From positions 1-20,689 of the forward strand of contig WHUX01000529.1 in the NCBI GenBank assembly GCA_015179025.1: a DNA stretch of 20,689 nucleotides. The letters run 5' to 3'. This DNA is from Terfezia claveryi (lineage: Eukaryota > Ascomycota > Pezizomycetes > Pezizales > Pezizaceae). The position numbers and the translations under genes were made by a program. This document shows positions 17,610-20,689 of this stretch, piece by piece. Every line of letters starts with the position of its first letter. Position 1 is the first letter of the stretch. The notes below the pieces were generated by a model, which was not told the DNA's origin, ran no database searches, and was given only the letters and a program-made list of their open reading frames with translations.

Positions 17610-18800
17610 TTATTCCAAAGCCCTCCATACCTCATTGGCTACCCTTACTCCTTCATCACATGCCGCCTGTCGCCTTGCCCTGCGAGTATTCCTATCCACT
17701 GGAGGAGCTGCAGGATCCACTTCTAGCATAGCTCGCATAGCCGTCATTCCGGCAGCGGTCGGACCCCTAGCTAGCACCATTTCCCTACCATTCTCCAGTT
17801 GGGGATCCAGTCCCTGCTGGATATTCCACCCCTCAGAGTCGGAATTGTAGATTTCTTCAGCTGGGTACTTTTCCTGCTCCTTCCTCTTTATTGTATGCAA
17901 AGCTCTCTTTTACCTCTTAATCCGTATCCTGATCTTTAGCTTCCGTGCTTCGAATCCCTCCTGCATATGAGGGAATGTACGCTTTGCAAAGCTGGTAAGA
18001 TTTCCACTCAAAGAGTCGGAATCCTCCGCAGGGTCCATATACTCTTCTGCTGGATCAAGGAAGTCAGCCTCAAAGTATGCACCATCATCTGCCGGTGGAC
18101 TGTTCGCAACTGGAGGCACCAAAGCTGGATCCCTATAAAGGATAACTTGTACCCGAACAGGTTTTGACGAGGTTAGCTCTAAAAAGGCTTGCACCTCTTC
18201 GTCGGTTTGCAGACGTGTGGCAGGAGGGATTACGTTGCCTGGGCCTGGGTTCTCTAGTGCCCCATAGATAGCCCGCACCTTCCTCTCCACTGGGATTCTT
18301 TCTCGGATCTTGTCCATAATCTCTAAAAGAGATACCGATCTCAAAATAGCAATACAGTTGCTTGAAGCTTCATCCCATTTATACTCCCTACTAACATTAT
18401 CCTGTACCTCATTGCCACGGGCTGGATCAATGAGGAATAGTCTTACAGGCTTTCGGAAGCTCTCCTGACCATTGTCCTTTGCATTTCGACCAGTTGCATC
18501 GGCCCCCCCAAACTGGACATCTGGAGTATTAGCAGCCAGGTTTGCTACTTGGGCTAATGCGTGCCCCTGCTCTGTGTCTCTGGCCTTTTTGAGCACGTCT
18601 TGCAAAATCTTATCGAGAGTAGTCTCTGCTGCTCTTTTGATGGCCGCTGCCCTATTTTGGATTAGGGCAATTCCGGATACAGACAGCCCAGTCTCCTCAT
18701 CAGGAACGATTTTCTTACGCCGCAACACCATCACCAAGCGCCCTGACGATAGTTGCCTGCTAGCTAGGCGCCTGATGCCTCCAGGACGTTTCGTTACCAT
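17610..18800 (-). pseudogene. Unrecognised gene, ~397 codons with one in-frame stop
   Basis: The start ATG at 18798-18800 has a near-ideal context (GCGCCATGG). The frame is open to 17913, meets a TAA at 17910-17912 (after RIRIKR), and continues in the same frame without another stop to 17610. Splitting into two genes is less likely than one gene with a nonsense change. The N-terminus is basic ([14 protein letters not shown]). An Ala-rich helical stretch follows ([20 protein letters not shown]). A compact central part (residues ~125-220: [62 protein letters not shown]) has the alternating strand/helix look of a PB1- or ubiquitin-like fold. The end is acidic and then Arg/Ala-rich. It lies between a Plavaka transposase and a DUF6532-like gene in the same direction, so it may be transposon cargo. 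Confidence 0.6.
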
Positions 18801-19088
18801 GGCGCAACTGGTTGTAGTCTGACGCCCCGGCGTTGAAAGATGTAGTCTGACACCCCGGCGCTGAGTGCTTTAGGTTTCGCCGCAAGGGGTCACCAGGCGT
18901 CCTGACAATGCCCGGTCCTCATCTAGATCCTGACCGCCCTCGCGCCGTTACCACCAGGGCGCAGATCTGTTGTACTCATTCTGGACTCTCACCATCTTAA
19001 CTTAGACCTTCACAATGTCCCCGCTCATACTGCATCCACAAACAATCACACTGAGAATTCTGATTTTTAGATCACAACTAATTCAATT
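18801..19088. other. Intergenic region downstream of the Plavaka transposase gene, with a short tandem repeat
   Basis: No gene is seen. It is GC-rich with several CpG near 18810-18960 and AT-richer near 19000-19080. It should carry the promoter of the 17610-18800 gene and the end of the transposase transcript. Confidence 0.45.
18813..18864. repeat. Two copies of a 28 bp direct repeat upstream of the 18800 start codon
   Basis: TGTAGTCTGACGCCCCGGCG (from 18813) recurs as TGTAGTCTGACACCCCGGCG (from 18841), followed by TTGA/CTGA. It is 13 bp from the start codon, so it lies in the 5' leader of that gene. It could be a regulator-binding site or a transposase subterminal repeat. Confidence 0.7.
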
Positions 19089-20689
19089 CTATTCATACAA
19101 CTCATTCCACGTACTGAAATCTATCCTGTTGTTCACCAACCAGACCCTCCCCTTCTCCAATGGTATCAGATGAGCCATCCCTTCTATATCTGAAATTCTT
19201 ACAAAATGCATATCGAGTTGCTCGTCCCTGAATTCTATTCGTATCATCCCTTCCTCACTATGTGGTCTCCTTGGACCCTTTACCTGCATTAACCTTACGT
19301 ATGCTACCTCATGTTCACCCTGTATCCCGTCCCATACCCTGAACACCCCTTCTAACCTCCCCACCGTCCTCCCATCCAGTTTACCATTGGAGTTTTCGCA
19401 TCTTGGTCTCCGCCGAACCCAAACCCAATCCGCTCGCACATCTCCTGTCTTTCGGAATCCCTGATTACCAGTCCATCGCATGTGATGTATTTCGGTGCCA
19501 TCCCCCTGAAATTGTTGAACTGGAACCGCAATGCTATCGAAGTATTCTCCCCGGTACCTTCCTATCTGCCCAATGTCCCCTCCCATCCCCTCTGAATTAC
19601 CATTCAATCTCATGTACTCCTGGAACTTCGACACCAAGTTCGGGATACTCAGTATGCTCGCCAGGGTTGTGAGCGTCTCCGGACTACCACTCTGAGCCTG
19701 CTTCCGCCCTCGCAATACCGGATTTCGGGGTTTCACTTTTTTACCGGGGTTGCTTTTCTCCAACGTTGCCACCAGGCTCTTAATATCACTTCCCAAATTT
19801 AACTCCTTATCCCACGCACAAAAATTCAACTCTAACATCTTAAATGCACCTTCCCTCGCATGACTATCTAGAACCTGCGAACTGGCGTCAACTCTATTCG
19901 AGCGGCGATAAGCGTCTTTCAGGGGCTTGTGAAGGGCCTCCGTAATCTCGGTAGAAAACTGGGGTAGCGTTCCAAAACATACAACTTGTTCAGCATAATG
20001 TGTTAGCAAGTGCAACTTTGGGTAGTTGAATGTCGCTTGGCCTAGAATCTCCTGTACCAAGTTTTGCCGTTCTTGTCGATTTACAGATGCTTCCTTTGCC
20101 TTCTTCCTTGCAGTGACTTCAAAATAACTGGAAATCGTGCTTTGACGAGCCTGAGAAGCAGCCATATCTTTAGACGCTCCTTTAGCTCGCTTGTGATCTG
20201 ACTTAGAAGCACGAAATTCTGCAAAGACATGTTTGTACTTGTGGAAATCCTCCAGGTACTTAGACATATATTTGATGGTCTCCGGTGTGTGACTTCGATA
20301 TTGGGCAATCAGACAGAAATCCTATAGGGTGCGAATAGCTCGAATAGCAATTTTCAAATCACTCTGAGCAGCAGGCGGTAGACGACTGGTGTCCTTCTCT
20401 CGACGCATGGCGGCTGTAAAACACGCAAGTATTACTCTTCCTACCCCTCGCATTTCCGTACCACTCCACATTGTGATTTGGCGATATTGCTTCTTTGGCG
20501 GGTTAAACCCTAGATATGGTGGTAAACTGCCCCATATTTCGTCGAAAACGGGAAGCGTTTATGTTTCCCCAAAAACCCCTGCACCCAATCCATAATATTC
20601 TTTTGGACTCCTAAAAGTATATTATGAAGTATATCTGCTCAGACTATTGTTGGTGGGTGGACATTTGGGAGGCCCCAAAGTGCATTCTG
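19089..20689 (-). pseudogene. Plavaka-type (CACTA-like) transposase, C-terminal part, cut by window edge
   Basis: The minus-strand protein enters from the right edge. ADILHNILLGVQKNIMDWVQ and GKHKRF (20689 to about 20550) are in one frame. A frame change near 20545-20560 leads to FDEIWGSLPPYLGF, YRQITMWSGTEMR, a TAG at 20322-20324, and DFCLIAQYRSHTPETIKYM. The open part 19089-20267 has FHKYKHVF, NYPKLHLLTHYAEQV, FGTLPQFSTEITEALHKPLKDAYRRSN and a C-terminal region ending MAHLIPLEKGRVWLVNNRID...NELYE. The 'PKLH...HY...fGt...StE..E.LHk...~aYR.SN' block and the LH...LG...W block are characteristic of Plavaka transposases. A TGA at 20639-20641 is a third lesion. The gene is much less decayed than the left half of the window. 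The N-terminal catalytic region lies outside the window. Confidence 0.8.

Overview
The window looks like a transposon-dense, AT-rich stretch of a filamentous fungal (Dikarya) genome. The grounds are 57-61 bp introns with fungal splice signals, a KDZ-type and a Plavaka-type DNA transposase, a chromodomain-bearing Ty3/Gypsy element, and decay dominated by CpA-to-TpA transitions, as produced by repeat-induced point mutation (RIP) or a similar process. I cannot fix the genus. No intact housekeeping gene, rRNA, tRNA or CRISPR array was found. Nearly every coding region lies on the minus strand.

Layout. (1) 1-1993: decayed, intron-containing transposase of the Kyakuja-Dileera-Zisupton (KDZ) type, continuing beyond the left edge. 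(2) 2235-2264 and 12698-13970: the two halves of a coiled-coil, Lys/Glu-rich gene ('gene A'), split by a retrotransposon. (3) 2270-12692: a complete but dead chromovirus with ~610 bp LTRs, a 4/5-matching 5 bp target duplication, gag-protease-RT-RNase H in one frame, an unusual zinc-knuckle array between RNase H and integrase, D,D35E integrase, chromodomain, and a divergent antisense ORF (11313-11795) in the leader next to the 5' LTR. (4) 5232-6108: an 877 bp hAT-like fold-back MITE with 8 bp target duplications, inserted inside one zinc knuckle of that retrotransposon. (5) 14421-14893: a ~50 bp minisatellite whose units carry small inverted repeats, followed by a 20 bp perfect palindrome.

(6) 15913-20689: a more GC-rich, less mutated block. 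It holds a decayed gene with a DUF6532-like core, an unrecognised gene (17610-18800), and the C-terminal part of a Plavaka (CACTA-like) transposase running off the right edge. All three are co-oriented and could be parts of one multi-gene DNA transposon, but that is inference.

The insertion order readable from the sequence: gene A and KDZ first, then the chromovirus into the 3' end of gene A, then heavy transition mutation, and probably last the CpG-rich MITE. Most interesting are the knuckle array between RNase H and integrase, the antisense leader ORF, and the gene A + KDZ arrangement, which may be a two-gene KDZ element.
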